The notes under the pieces are model-generated. The model did not search any database, was not told the origin of the DNA, and saw only the letters and a program-made list of their open reading frames with translations. A stretch of 64,000 nucleotides of DNA from SABY01 sp964612515. GTDB taxonomy: Bacteria; Bacteroidota; Bacteroidia; Bacteroidales; 4484-276. Positions 26,684 through 37,600 of the stretch are shown piece by piece; position 1 is the stretch's first letter, and the number at the start of each line of letters is the position of its first letter. The translations under genes and the position numbers were made by a program. Location of the stretch: NCBI GenBank assembly GCA_964612515.1, contig CAZTCX010000001.1:13883-77882 (forward strand), written 5' to 3'.

Positions 26684-27880
26684 ATGCTCAGGGGTAAGAA
26701 AATAATCATTGGCATCACCGGCAGCATAGCTGCTTACAAGATTCCATTGCTGGTGCGCTTGCTCGTTAAGGAAGGAGCCGAGGTGCAGACCATCCTTACG
26801 GAGAATGCCCGTGATTTCGTTACCCCGCTAACGCTTTCAACCTTGTCGCGGCGCCCGGCGCTAACGATTCCTTTTGATCCGATCGACGGAACCTGGCACA
26901 GCCATGTGGAGATGGGATTGTGGGCCGACCTGATGTTGGTGGCTCCTGCCTCGGCGGCTACCCTAAGCAAAATGGCTACCGGACTGGCCGACAATCTGCT
27001 GGTCACCACTTATCTTTCAGCTAAATGTCCGGTGTTTTTTGCGCCGGCCATGGATCTCGATATGTTCAAACATCCTTCTACCGGCCACAACATCAAAACG
27101 CTCATCAGCCGCGGACATAAGCAGATTGCTCCGCAGGTTGGCGAACTGGCCAGCGGGCTTACCGGAGCCGGACGCATGGAAGAACCCGAAAAGATGTTTG
27201 AGATTATTCAGCAATACTTTGCGTCAGCGCAACAATTTGCAGGAAAACATTTTCTTATAACTGCAGGTCCAACTTATGAATCCATCGACCCGGTGCGCTT
27301 TATCGGCAACTACTCTTCCGGACAAATGGGATTTGCGCTGGCTGAGGCTGCTGCCGAACGCGGTGCCACGGTTACGCTTGTGGCCGGGCTGGTGCATCAG
27401 CAAGTCCATCACGCCGCCATCAAACGTATCGACGTAGTCTCGGCAGATGAGATGCTGAAGGCTGTCGCCGATAATTTCGCTTCCGCAGATGTCACGATCA
27501 TGTCAGCGGCTGTAGCTGATTTCAAACCAAAAAAGGTAGCTACCGAAAAAATTAAAAAGCACAACCAGCCATCTGTCATCGAATTACAACCTACAACTGA
27601 TATTTTGGCAAAGCTTGGTAAAGAGAAGAAGCCACATCAGTTGCTTATCGGCTTTGCGCTCGAAACCGAAAATGAGGTGGAGAACGCGACTAAAAAGCTA
27701 AGTAATAAAAATCTGGATATGATCGTTTTAAACTCCTTGCGTGATAAGGGCGCCGGTTTTGGGACGGACACCAACAAAGTAACCCTCATCGATCGCAACC
27801 GGAAAGTTACTGAATATGCGTTGAAAACCAAAGCGGAAGTTGCTGCCGACATACTGGAGGCAGTAGCTGCAATGGCATAG
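26684..27880 (+). CDS. coaBC: Bifunctional phosphopantothenoylcysteine decarboxylase / phosphopantothenate-cysteine ligase
   Basis: 398 residues, two fused enzymes of coenzyme A synthesis. The N-terminal flavoprotein CoaC domain (about 1-180) has GITGSIAAYK, HVEMGLWAD, LVAPASAATLSKMA and PAMDLDMF (the last corresponds to the usual PAMNxxM). The C-terminal CoaB ligase domain (about 190-398) has ITAGPTYESIDPVRFIGNYS and SAAVADFKP. It joins cysteine to phosphopantothenate and decarboxylates the product to phosphopantetheine. Normal length and operon context. Confidence 0.95.
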   Translation: MLRGKKIIIGITGSIAAYKIPLLVRLLVKEGAEVQTILTENARDFVTPLTLSTLSRRPALTIPFDPIDGTWHSHVEMGLWADLMLVAPASAATLSKMATGLADNLLVTTYLSAKCPVFFAPAMDLDMFKHPSTGHNIKTLISRGHKQIAPQVGELASGLTGAGRMEEPEKMFEIIQQYFASAQQFAGKHFLITAGPTYESIDPVRFIGNYSSGQMGFALAEAAAERGATVTLVAGLVHQQVHHAAIKRIDVVSADEMLKAVADNFASADVTIMSAAVADFKPKKVATEKIKKHNQPSVIELQPTTDILAKLGKEKKPHQLLIGFALETENEVENATKKLSNKNLDMIVLNSLRDKGAGFGTDTNKVTLIDRNRKVTEYALKTKAEVAADILEAVAAMA

Positions 27881-27931
27881 CGCAGGCAGACATTGATCAA
27901 AACCAAAGTATCATTTTACCAGATTCCTGAC

Positions 27932-28834
27932 ATGTTGAAATCCATTTTTTCTTTTTTAATACTATTTGCTTTTGCAGGAACACTTTTGGCGCAGGAGTTT
28001 AATGCTTCTGTGCAGGTATCGGCACCGCAGGTACAGCAAACCAACCGCGAAAAATTCAATGAGTTGCGCAAAGGCCTTTACGAATTTGTAAACGAAAGGC
28101 ACTGGACCAACTACACCTACAAAATCGATGAGCGTATCGAAGCCACAATTGCCATCACCATCACCGAAGAGCTTTCGTCGGATGAATTTAAAGCACGGAT
28201 AAACCTCGTGCTGCGTCGCCCGGTTTATGGCACTTCCTACTACTCGCCACTTTTAAATTACATCGACAACGATTTTCAGTTTCAATGGCAGGAAGGGCAA
28301 GCCATCGAATACAGCGAAAACTCCTTTTCGTCCAATCTCACCTCGGTGATCGCTTTTTATTGCTACATCTTTCTGGGTCTCGATTTCGACTCTTACCAGT
28401 CGATGGGAGGCTCGCCCTATTTTGAAAAAGCGCAACAGATAGTCAACACAGCCCAGGGAGCCAGGGAGCCCGGTTGGAAAGCTTTCGAGAGCATGAAGAA
28501 TCGTTATTGGCTTGCGGAAAACCTCAACAATAGCTCCTATTCCAATCTTCGCAAAGCCATGTACATATTTCACCGCCAGGGACTGGATTTGATGTCGGAT
28601 AATGTGGAGAATGGCCGCCAGGGAGCCCTTGAAGCACTTGAGTTATTGCAGCGTGCCCATCGCGAAAAGCCAAGGCTATTTTACATGCAACTACTGATGG
28701 ACGCCAAACGCGACGAATTTATCAACATCTTTAGCGATGCTGCGCCCATGGACAAAACCAAGGCCGTGAACATCCTCAAAGAGATAGACCCCTCGCACTC
28801 CAACGACTACCAGAAGATTATCAGCAGCCAATAA
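27932..28834 (+). CDS. porD: DUF4835 / PorD-like type IX secretion protein
   Basis: 300 residues from ATG 27932 with a signal peptide (MLKSIFSFLILFAFAGTLLAQ); a longer reading from 27893 adds non-conserved residues. The mature part begins EFNASVQVSAPQVQQTNREK, then carries the SSYY-type segment GTSYYSPLLNYIDNDF and ends with LLMDAKRDEFINIFS, a pattern I recognise as the DUF4835 family, described as T9SS component PorD. Its molecular role is not well defined. It is usually found between coaBC and recN, as here. Confidence 0.8.
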   Translation: MLKSIFSFLILFAFAGTLLAQEFNASVQVSAPQVQQTNREKFNELRKGLYEFVNERHWTNYTYKIDERIEATIAITITEELSSDEFKARINLVLRRPVYGTSYYSPLLNYIDNDFQFQWQEGQAIEYSENSFSSNLTSVIAFYCYIFLGLDFDSYQSMGGSPYFEKAQQIVNTAQGAREPGWKAFESMKNRYWLAENLNNSSYSNLRKAMYIFHRQGLDLMSDNVENGRQGALEALELLQRAHREKPRLFYMQLLMDAKRDEFINIFSDAAPMDKTKAVNILKEIDPSHSNDYQKIISSQ

Positions 28835-28877
28835 ACTCTTCGCTTCAGCCTGATATTTTTCCCACGGCAATTTCTTT

Positions 28878-28885
28878 TACTTTTG
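28878..28885 (+). promoter_or_regulatory. -7 promoter box upstream of recN
   Basis: TACTTTTG followed by C fits TAnnTTTG, 29 bp before the TTG start of recN at 28915. Confidence 0.5.
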
Positions 28886-28914
28886 CCCACGCAAATCATC
28901 TTTCTATTAAGAAA

Positions 28915-30570
28915 TTGTTAAAACAAATTTCCATAAAAAACTACGCACTCATCGACCAGCTCGAGACTACTTTCGAGGCTGGTTTTTCGGTGCTTACCGG
29001 CGAAACGGGCGCTGGGAAATCAATTATCCTGGGCGCGCTTTCGCTTATCCTTGGCCAGCGTGCCGACCAGCAAGCCGTTAAAGATAAAAGTAAAAAATGC
29101 GTCATCGAAGGCATTTTCGATATCAGCCAACACGATTTGCAATTTTTCTTTGATGAAAATAATCTCGACTATCAGCCGGAACTCACCATCCTGCGTCGCG
29201 AAATATTACCAACCGGAAAATCCAGGGCTTTTATCAACGACACGCCGGTGATGCTCAACCAGATGAAAACATTGGCTGACCTGCTCATCGACATCCATTC
29301 TCAAAACAGTATTATCCTTTTGCAGGATGCAGCCTTTCAGCTTGAGGTTCTCGACAATTTTTGCAGCAATACGCAGGAGCTTCGAGGCTACCGGTCGCTT
29401 TATCAATCGTATCGCAGCAAAATGCAACAGGTGGAGTCGTTGCGCAAAGCAGAAGAGCAGGCGCGTGCCGAACAGGATTTTTACCAGTATCAATATGATG
29501 AAATTGTAAAAGCAGCTCCGACTGCTGATGAGCAGCATGAGATAGAGGAGGAGCTGGGTTTGCTGCGCCATGCCGAAGAGATCAAAAGCCGGCTTTTTAA
29601 TGTTAGCCAGCTTATGGAGGGCGCCAATGGGATGGAGCGAATTTTTGGAGACATCCTTTTGGAATACAAACCTTTGCGAAATTATTCTGCTGAGCTTAAT
29701 ATTATTGGCGAACGCCTCGAGAGTAGTCGGCTGGAGATGATGGATCTGGCCGCCGAACTCTACAAAGTGGGCGACCGCGTGGAGATTAACCCCGAACGTG
29801 CCGAAGCGCTTACCGGGCGGGTAAACCTGATTTATCAGTTGCAGCACAAACATAAAGTGGCTGATATAGAAAGCCTTCTCGCTATACGCGATGATTACCG
29901 CTCCAAAATGGACGAATATGATTCGTTGGCCGATAAAATTACGGCTGGTGAAAAAGAGCTGGAGCTAATGCAGAAAAACCTGCAACAGCAAGCCACTCTC
30001 TTGTCTGCAAACCGGAAAAAGGGGAGCGCCGGACTGGAAGCCAGAATAACTGAAACTATTTCGCAGCTTGGGATGCCTGACGCGCGGCTGAAAGTTGATA
30101 TTGCACCTTCGCGCCAGCTCACCGAAAATGGAACCGATATTGTAAATTTCCTCTTTAATGCCAACAAAGGTGGCACCTTGATGGAGATGGGGAAGATTGC
30201 TTCGGGCGGTGAGCTTTCGCGCCTCATGCTGGCCATCAAATCGTTGATAGCTTTTAAAAACTTTATCCCCACCATCATATTCGACGAAATCGACAGCGGT
30301 GTGTCGGGCGAAGTGGCTGGCAAAATGGCTACCATTATGCAAACCATGGGGCAGCGCATGCAGGTAATCGCCATTACGCATCTGCCACAAATCGCAGCAC
30401 GCGGCACCACCCATTATTTCGTAAGTAAGCGCACTACCGGGGAATCTACCCAAACCACCATCAGCATACTGAGCCAGCAACAACGCGTGACGGAGATTGC
30501 CAAGATGCTCTCCGACGCCATCGTCACCAATGCAGCCCTCACCGCTGCCGCCGAACTGATGCAGAATTGA
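28915..30570 (+). CDS. recN: DNA repair protein RecN
   Basis: 551 residues, an SMC-like ATPase used in double-strand-break repair. The start is a TTG (28915): the protein begins LKQISIKNYALIDQL, where the family start is expected, and no ATG lies nearby. Walker A is GETGAGKS, the ABC signature is ASGGELSRLMLAIK, Walker B is IIFDEIDSGVSGEVA. The middle (about 150-360) is coiled coil. Length is normal for RecN. A TAnnTTTG box lies just upstream. Confidence 0.94.
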   Translation: MLKQISIKNYALIDQLETTFEAGFSVLTGETGAGKSIILGALSLILGQRADQQAVKDKSKKCVIEGIFDISQHDLQFFFDENNLDYQPELTILRREILPTGKSRAFINDTPVMLNQMKTLADLLIDIHSQNSIILLQDAAFQLEVLDNFCSNTQELRGYRSLYQSYRSKMQQVESLRKAEEQARAEQDFYQYQYDEIVKAAPTADEQHEIEEELGLLRHAEEIKSRLFNVSQLMEGANGMERIFGDILLEYKPLRNYSAELNIIGERLESSRLEMMDLAAELYKVGDRVEINPERAEALTGRVNLIYQLQHKHKVADIESLLAIRDDYRSKMDEYDSLADKITAGEKELELMQKNLQQQATLLSANRKKGSAGLEARITETISQLGMPDARLKVDIAPSRQLTENGTDIVNFLFNANKGGTLMEMGKIASGGELSRLMLAIKSLIAFKNFIPTIIFDEIDSGVSGEVAGKMATIMQTMGQRMQVIAITHLPQIAARGTTHYFVSKRTTGESTQTTISILSQQQRVTEIAKMLSDAIVTNAALTAAAELMQN

Positions 30571-30609
30571 TGGCTGCAGCACGTGCGGTTTCCTGTTTTT
30601 AAATAATCT

Positions 30610-30617
30610 TACTTTTG
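30610..30617 (+). promoter_or_regulatory. -7 promoter box upstream of fabI
   Basis: TACTTTTG followed by C fits TAnnTTTG, 38 bp before the fabI ATG. Confidence 0.55.
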
Positions 30618-30655
30618 CCCGCTACTATTTATCCATTAAAACTCAAAATACCACT

Positions 30656-31528
30656 ATGGCCTATAATTTATTAAAAGGAAAAAAAGGGATCATCTTTGGA
30701 GCACTCAACGACTTATCGATAGCCTGGAAAGTGGCCGAGCGCGCCCATGAAGAGGGTGCTGAATTTGTTCTCAGCAATACCCCGGTGGCTTTGCGATTCG
30801 GTGAACTGGATGAACTGGCCGCCAAAACCGGCGCGCTGGTGATTCCTGCCGACGCCACCAGCGAGAAAGACCTGGAGAACCTCATCAAACAGACTATGGA
30901 GCACTTCGGCGGTAAGATCGATTTTATCCTGCACTCCATCGGCATGTCGATGAACGTGCGCAAAGGCAATCCATACAACGATCTTAACTATAACTATCTG
31001 ATGAAAACCCTCGACATCTCGGCGGTTTCGTTTCACAAAGTGATGCAGATAGCCTATAAACTTGACGCCATTAATGATTGGGGTTCGGTGGTAGCCTTGT
31101 CGTATGTGGCAGCCCAACGTACGCTTTACCGTTACAACGACATGGCGGATGCCAAAGCATTGCTGGAAAGCATTACACGCAGCTTTGGATATATTCTAGG
31201 TCGTGAGCGCAGGATCCGTGTCAATACCATTTCGCAATCGCCAACGCGAACTACCGCAGGTAGCGGCGTGAAAGGTATCGAAGGTTTGATGGATTTCACC
31301 AACCGCATGTCGCCGCTGGGAAATGCCACCGCCGATGAGTGTGCCGATTACTGTGTCACCATCTTCAGTGATCTTTCGCGAAAGGTGACCATGCAAAATC
31401 TCTATCACGATGGCGGTTTTTCGAGCATGGGCATGAGCTACAACGCCATGCAGATGTACACCCGCAGCCTCGACTGTAAAGATTGCCCCGACTACAGCGA
31501 TGAGGAAGAATTTCCGATAAACGACTAG
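30656..31528 (+). CDS. fabI: Enoyl-[acyl-carrier-protein] reductase (NADH), FabI type
   Basis: 290 residues, short-chain dehydrogenase fold. Reduces the enoyl-ACP double bond in the last step of fatty-acid elongation. The NADH-binding start is KKGIIFGALNDLSIAWKVA (FabI-type loop instead of a GxxxGxG), and the catalytic Tyr/Lys pair is in YNDMADAK. The acidic Cys-containing C-terminus (DCKDCPDYSDEEEF) is longer than in E. coli FabI. It has its own promoter-like box and terminator. Confidence 0.94.
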   Translation: MAYNLLKGKKGIIFGALNDLSIAWKVAERAHEEGAEFVLSNTPVALRFGELDELAAKTGALVIPADATSEKDLENLIKQTMEHFGGKIDFILHSIGMSMNVRKGNPYNDLNYNYLMKTLDISAVSFHKVMQIAYKLDAINDWGSVVALSYVAAQRTLYRYNDMADAKALLESITRSFGYILGRERRIRVNTISQSPTRTTAGSGVKGIEGLMDFTNRMSPLGNATADECADYCVTIFSDLSRKVTMQNLYHDGGFSSMGMSYNAMQMYTRSLDCKDCPDYSDEEEFPIND

Positions 31529-31560
31529 CGACACCAACTGAAAAAGCATTTTTCTTAATA

Positions 31561-31589
31561 AAGCAACCCATTGTGGTTGCTTTTTTTTT
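31561..31589 (+). terminator. Intrinsic terminator after fabI
   Basis: aagcaacc / ggttgctt stem with a 6-nt loop followed by a run of nine T, 33 bp after the fabI stop. Confidence 0.88.
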
Positions 31590-31603
31590 GCTTTTAATTT
31601 AGA

Positions 31604-34600
31604 ATGCGAATAAATTACGATATTTACTTAAAAGCGTTCATACATCAATACTGGGCGCTCATACAAGATTTCCTAACGTTCGTTCAAGTTTTGCCTACGT
31701 TAGTCCTTTTCNNNNNNNNNNNNNNNNNNNNNNNNNNNNNNNNNNNNNNNNNNNNNNNNNNNNNNNNNNNNNNNNNNNNNNNNNNNNNNNNNNNNNNNNN
31801 NNNNNNNNNNNAAAACTCACAAAATGGCCAGCTTTACATTTTGAAAAAGCAGGGCACTCCTGGTAATATTGCTCAGGTAAATGGTAACGGGAACACGGTG
31901 ACCTTTCCGGGCTTTCACACCGCTGGAACCTATCTCACCACCCCGGCAACCAATAACGTAACGGTGGTGATGGATCCTTTACCCATTGTTTATCTGGTTA
32001 CCATAACTAACGGCGGCATATTTTGCAACTATCCCAATGCTACTGGTGCAACAATTGGAATGGCCAACTCGCAACCCAATGTTAGGTACACACTGTACAA
32101 AGGATTAATTGAGATAACGAATGTAATTCCGGGTGGAGGTGGTTTTACATTTGGCACTTACATCGATCCGGGTCAGTATCGGGTAGAGGCTGAGAACGTA
32201 AATAGCGGATGCTCTAAGCAAATGGGACTTGTAAAGGTGATAAGCAATGATCCACCCACAACAAATTTTTCAGCAGCACCGCAAAATCAATGTGCCAACG
32301 ATCCTGTGGCTTTTACAGATTTATCAATTGCAAATGCCCCGGGCGCACAAATTGAACACTGGTTGTGGAATTTTAGCGATCCTAATTCCGGAACGAAAAA
32401 TACTTCGACGCTTAAAAATCCTCATCACACCTTCGAAGCCTGGGGAAATGCTACAGAGACTTTTCAAGTAAATCTTAAAATTATCGACGACAATGGTTGT
32501 GAAGCTGAAATAACCAAACCTGTGATTGTAAAGCAAAAGCCCGATGCACGCATCACTGCTTCCGGCCCTGGTATTTCTACCAAAGTGGTTGATGATACCG
32601 TTACATTTGCCTATTGTGGTGCCGATATTTCCGCGACTTTTACTTTTACAAACATCAGCACCACCAATGCCACCAATACCTGGTACACCATCAATTGGGG
32701 AGACGCTTCACCAGACTATTCTTCAGCACAGTTTGCTGCACCCATCAATCACCTTTATAGTGGTCTTGGTTTTAAAACGCTCACCTATACCGTGAATGGA
32801 GCCAATGGCTGCAACCACGTGAAGAAGTATTACATTTTCATTGGTAGCACACCCTCGGGTGGTATTGCCAGTCCGGGTAATACCTGGGGTGTTGCTCCTT
32901 TTACGCTGGATTTTCCTATTTCTCCAGAAACCTATTTCAACACACCAGGAACAAAATATACTATCGATTTTGGGGACGGCACTTTTATCACTTTTTTTCA
33001 AAATGAGCTGCCTGCAAATCATTTGTTATCGCATACTTACACAGATTGCTCAACCGAATTGGATTTTTGTGTAAATCCAAACGATCTTCGATATACCTTC
33101 AAAGCCACTTGCACGGCTGCCAACCCTTGCGACGAGACCTACTCGATTGTGTGCCCAATTTATGTTTCCTGTCCTGTGGTAGTAATTATCGATACACTTG
33201 AAGGTCAGTGGGGCGCCGGACCAGGTCAATTGATTGCCTGTAATCCGGTTTCATTTGGCAACTTAACCCAATTTGGGTTTTACATTATAAATAACGGGCT
33301 TGAGTTCACAACTGAAACGCATTTTGAATGGAATTTTGGCGACCCGGCTTCAGGCCCTGACAACATCTCCACCGAGTTTGAGCCAGTCCATAATTTTACG
33401 CAGTCCGGAGTATGGTACACTGTTAGTTTAACTGCCTGGACAGGTGAAAGCATCAACAACAACTCAGGGATATTCACAGTAACAATTCAGCTTTTTGTAC
33501 AGGAACCACCCTTGGCTGATTTTCAGATCGAGAACTTTGATCCGTGCTTACCGGCGCAGATACAGTTTACCAATTTGAGCTTTGATGGGGGAGGTGGTGT
33601 TCCAGAGTTTAAATGGATCATTAACCCACCTGCCGGAGCACAATTTGTTACACCCGGATTTGAAGGATTAAATAATGTTCCTGATCCATTAATCCAGTTT
33701 AACACCTCCGGATATTTTACCATCAGATTGATTATCGAAAATAGTTGTGGCCCTGATACTCTGAGCGAAACCATTATCATCTGCGAGCCGCCGGAGGTAA
33801 GTTTTGATGAGCCGATATTTAGTTTCTGTGGTGAGGTAGTGCTGGAGCTGATGCCCGAATACGTAATCAATTGCGATACACTAGAGCCGAATTATCTTTG
33901 GAACATCACCGGCCCGGCGCCTGTTAGCTATGTGGCGCCTACCAGTGATGCTTCTCCGTTTCCGCTGGTACAGTTTAATGATGTAGGAACTTACGAGGCC
34001 ACCGTTACAATTACCAACGAATGTGGCAGTGAAACGGCTACCCAGCAAATCATTCTCTCCCCCGTTATTACCAACAACATCATCACGCCGCAATATGACC
34101 AGATGTGTAGTGACATGTCGCCCATTAACATTGTGGGATCCTTGCCGGAAGGAGGATCGGGTATTTATGATTACACCTGGCAAAAACGCACTGCTGCACT
34201 TCCATGGGCTGTTACAGGTGGCAATACCCAAAGCTACACCCATCCCAACCCATTGACAATTACAACCTATTTTCGTCGAATTGTAACCGACGATGGTGGC
34301 AACTGCGCCGATACTTCCGCAGTGGTCGAAATAGAGATTTTTCCCGGCGTACAAAACAACTCGATCGTTGACGATCAGCAAGTATGTATGGGCAACGCTC
34401 CTGATTTGCTCACCGGCACCATAGCTTTTGGCGGCAATGGCCAGATGACCTACAAATGGTACGAATCAGCCGATGGTATTAACTGGAATCTCTTGATCGG
34501 CGCGGTTCTTGTCAATTATCAACCTGCTAACCTTTTTGCAACCACGTGGTTCAGGCGTGAAGCTATTTCCGAACCATGTGATTCACTAGTTTCAAATTCA

Positions 34601-37600
34601 GTTAAAATTGAAGTTTGTGACCCGGTGAGTAATAATATGATTTTGGAGGATCAAACTATTTGTACCGCAACCGCACCAGATATCCTAACTGGTAGTTTGC
34701 CTGATGGTGCCTGTGGTAATTTTACTTATCAATGGCAAAAAGCAACGGATGTACAGCCGGTATTTGCCAATGTGCCTGCGGCTAACGGACAAAATTATCA
34801 GCCACCCGCCATCAATGTTAAAACCTATTTTCGTCGGTTGGTCATTTCTGATATTTGTGAGAACGATACAAGTAATGTCGTCACCATTAGCCTGTGGCCA
34901 TTACCTGTGGCCAATGCAGGTATGGATCAGATTATTAGCAACGGCATGACGGTGAACTTGTCCGGGACAGCCTCGGGAGGTACGCCACCTTACGCCAGTT
35001 ATCGTTGGGAGCCGGCAGGACAGATCGCAGGAAATCCCAATCTTCCAAACGTTACAACCGTTCAATTAACCAACGATGTAACCTTTACTTTTTGTGTGAC
35101 CGATGCCAACGGATGTGAGGGCTGCGATCAGGTGTATATCGATGTGACAGGAGATGCTTTATCGGTTGCCATCGATCCGCTTTCAGCCCAAATATGTCCG
35201 GGAGAATCTGCAACTTTGTGTGCCATGCCAACCGGCGGTACCGGCAACTATACCTTTAGCTGGACATCACAACCTCCGGGTTTTATATCCGGTAATGAAT
35301 GTATCACAGTATCGCCAGCCATAACAACCAATTACCAGCTTGTGGTTTTTGATGGATTTTCTACCGTTTCAGCATTAGCACAGGTAGTTGTGCTTCCGGT
35401 TCCATCAGTCACAAGCGTACTTTCATTAACCGTTTGCTCCGGCGTTACACTCGATTACGAACCCCAATCCAACGTGCCGGGAAGCACCTACCAGTGGACT
35501 ACCCAACCCAACGGCAGTTGCACCGGCAACAGCGGTGGCGTCGGCGATATCATCGAAGACGCAATTATTAATACCAGTAGTGATATCTGTGCAGTGTTTT
35601 ATGAGATAACGCCCATTGGCCCTGCACCAAATTTGTGTGTTGGCCTGTCCGTAACGCTGGAGGTGCAGGTGATGCCTGTGGCGCAGATTTCCAATAATAT
35701 CAATCAGCAAACGGTGATTTCAGGACAGCTTACGCAACCGGTAACTTTTACGAGTAATGTGACTGGTGTGGGTTTCCATTGGGAATATCATTCGACAACA
35801 TGTCCGGGTTTTACCACCTATCAATTAGAGCAAGGTGAAACGAATCTATTGCCAGCACAAGTAGTTACAATCGAAGCAGGAGGATCGCCTACCTGCATTA
35901 TCACCTACGAAGTAACTGCCTATCTTGTGCTTCCCGATGGCACCGAATGTCGAGGCACACCTTATTTATATCATTATGTTATAAATCTTCAGCCAACGGC
36001 TTATGAGCTAATTTGCCCGGCTCCCGTGTGTTTTGGGCAATCGGCAACCATCAGTCTGGCAGGCTCGGAGTTGGGAGTAGAATATTTGCTTTTGCGCAAT
36101 GCTGTGTTTCCGGTTTTGCCTATTCAACCCGGCACTGGCGACACGCTCCAATGGCAGGGAATAACTACCCCGGGTTTTTATAGCATCAGAGCTACCAATC
36201 TTAGTAATAATCAGTCGTCGATGATGGATGGTATTTGTCAGCTCACCGTCAATCCACTGCCTCTCATCTATCAATTAACAGCTCAGGGTGGTGAAACATG
36301 TATTCCTGTAATTCCTCTTCTTAGTGGCTCGCAGCTTGGTGTCACCTATCAGTTGATTTATAATGGAAACAGTGTAGTTGAGGTTGTAAATGGTACCGGC
36401 TTGCCGGGCTTTCTAGTTTTTAATGAAGTGACATTGCCCGGTACCTATACTGTGCATGCAATTAATCCTTTTACTGGCTGCGAAAGGGACATGTGGGGCA
36501 GCATAGAAGCAAATCCCTCTCCATTAGAATTTCCTATTATTCCGGGAGGAGTGCTTTGCGAAGGAGTGGTGCTTTGCATCGATGGCTGGGAGCCAGGTGC
36601 GGAATATCAACTTTGGAAAGATGACGAACCTTATGGCGCTTTCCAGACAGGCATACCCAACGATCCTTTCGTTTGTTTCGATCCGCCTACGAACGGCCCG
36701 GGAATTTATCGCGTATTTGCACGTTTTGTAGCCCCGCAGCCTGGCTGCGATCTCTTTTTCAGCGAACCACAGATAGTTCACGAAAATCCGTTGGTTTACC
36801 ACATGGCGCCTGATACATGCTGCCCTGGTGGCGAAATATTCCTTGAAGGATGCCAGCCTGGTATTGAATATGAATTATGGTTTGAATCACCAATTCCCGC
36901 CGAAATTGCAGGGCCGTTGATCACTATTGCTTGCGATCCTCTCAATCCCAATCTAAGCTTTGGCCAATGGTGGGATGAAGGAACCTATACCATCAAAGCA
37001 GTGAATCCCGCCACCAATTGCTTCTCGTGGATGGAAGACCAGACCTTTATTGTACCTGCTCCCGAAATTTATAATATGGAACCAGTGGGTGCCGGTTGCC
37101 AGCCTTTAGAAATTTTCCTCGACAATTCGCAGGAAGGCGTCGAATACCGATTATATCGCAATGGGGTTTGGATTCAGCCTGTGGTGATTGGAGATGCTGC
37201 CGGTGGTCCCATCAGTTTTGGTGTGATGGAAGAAAACGGACTTTACACCATTCATGGATTTTATACACATGGCGACTCCTGCTGGAGCGTGATGAATGGG
37301 TTTTATGAAATTGTGGATAATCCCACCGCCTACACCGTTAGTCCGCCGCCGGGAATTTACTGCCCCTGCCCGACAGTGACGCTAAGTAGTTCTCAAATAG
37401 GAATAGCCTATTTTCTGATAAATAATACTACCGGAATATGGTACCCCAATAATGGCATAGGTATTCCCGGAACCGGTGATGGCCTAAGCTGGGACGAAAT
37501 ATGCGACCCCGGCGATTACAGAATTTATGCACGCAAAATTGATGATCCCAATTGCAATTCAAATATGACTGGCACATTTACAATTGGCGCAGCGCCGGAG

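Noticed and set aside
31604..31711. The 36 codons before the 100-N gap as the true adhesin N-terminus
   Set aside because: No clear signal peptide, and the gap size is unknown, so linkage to the following frame is not supported. Kept only as a provisional start.
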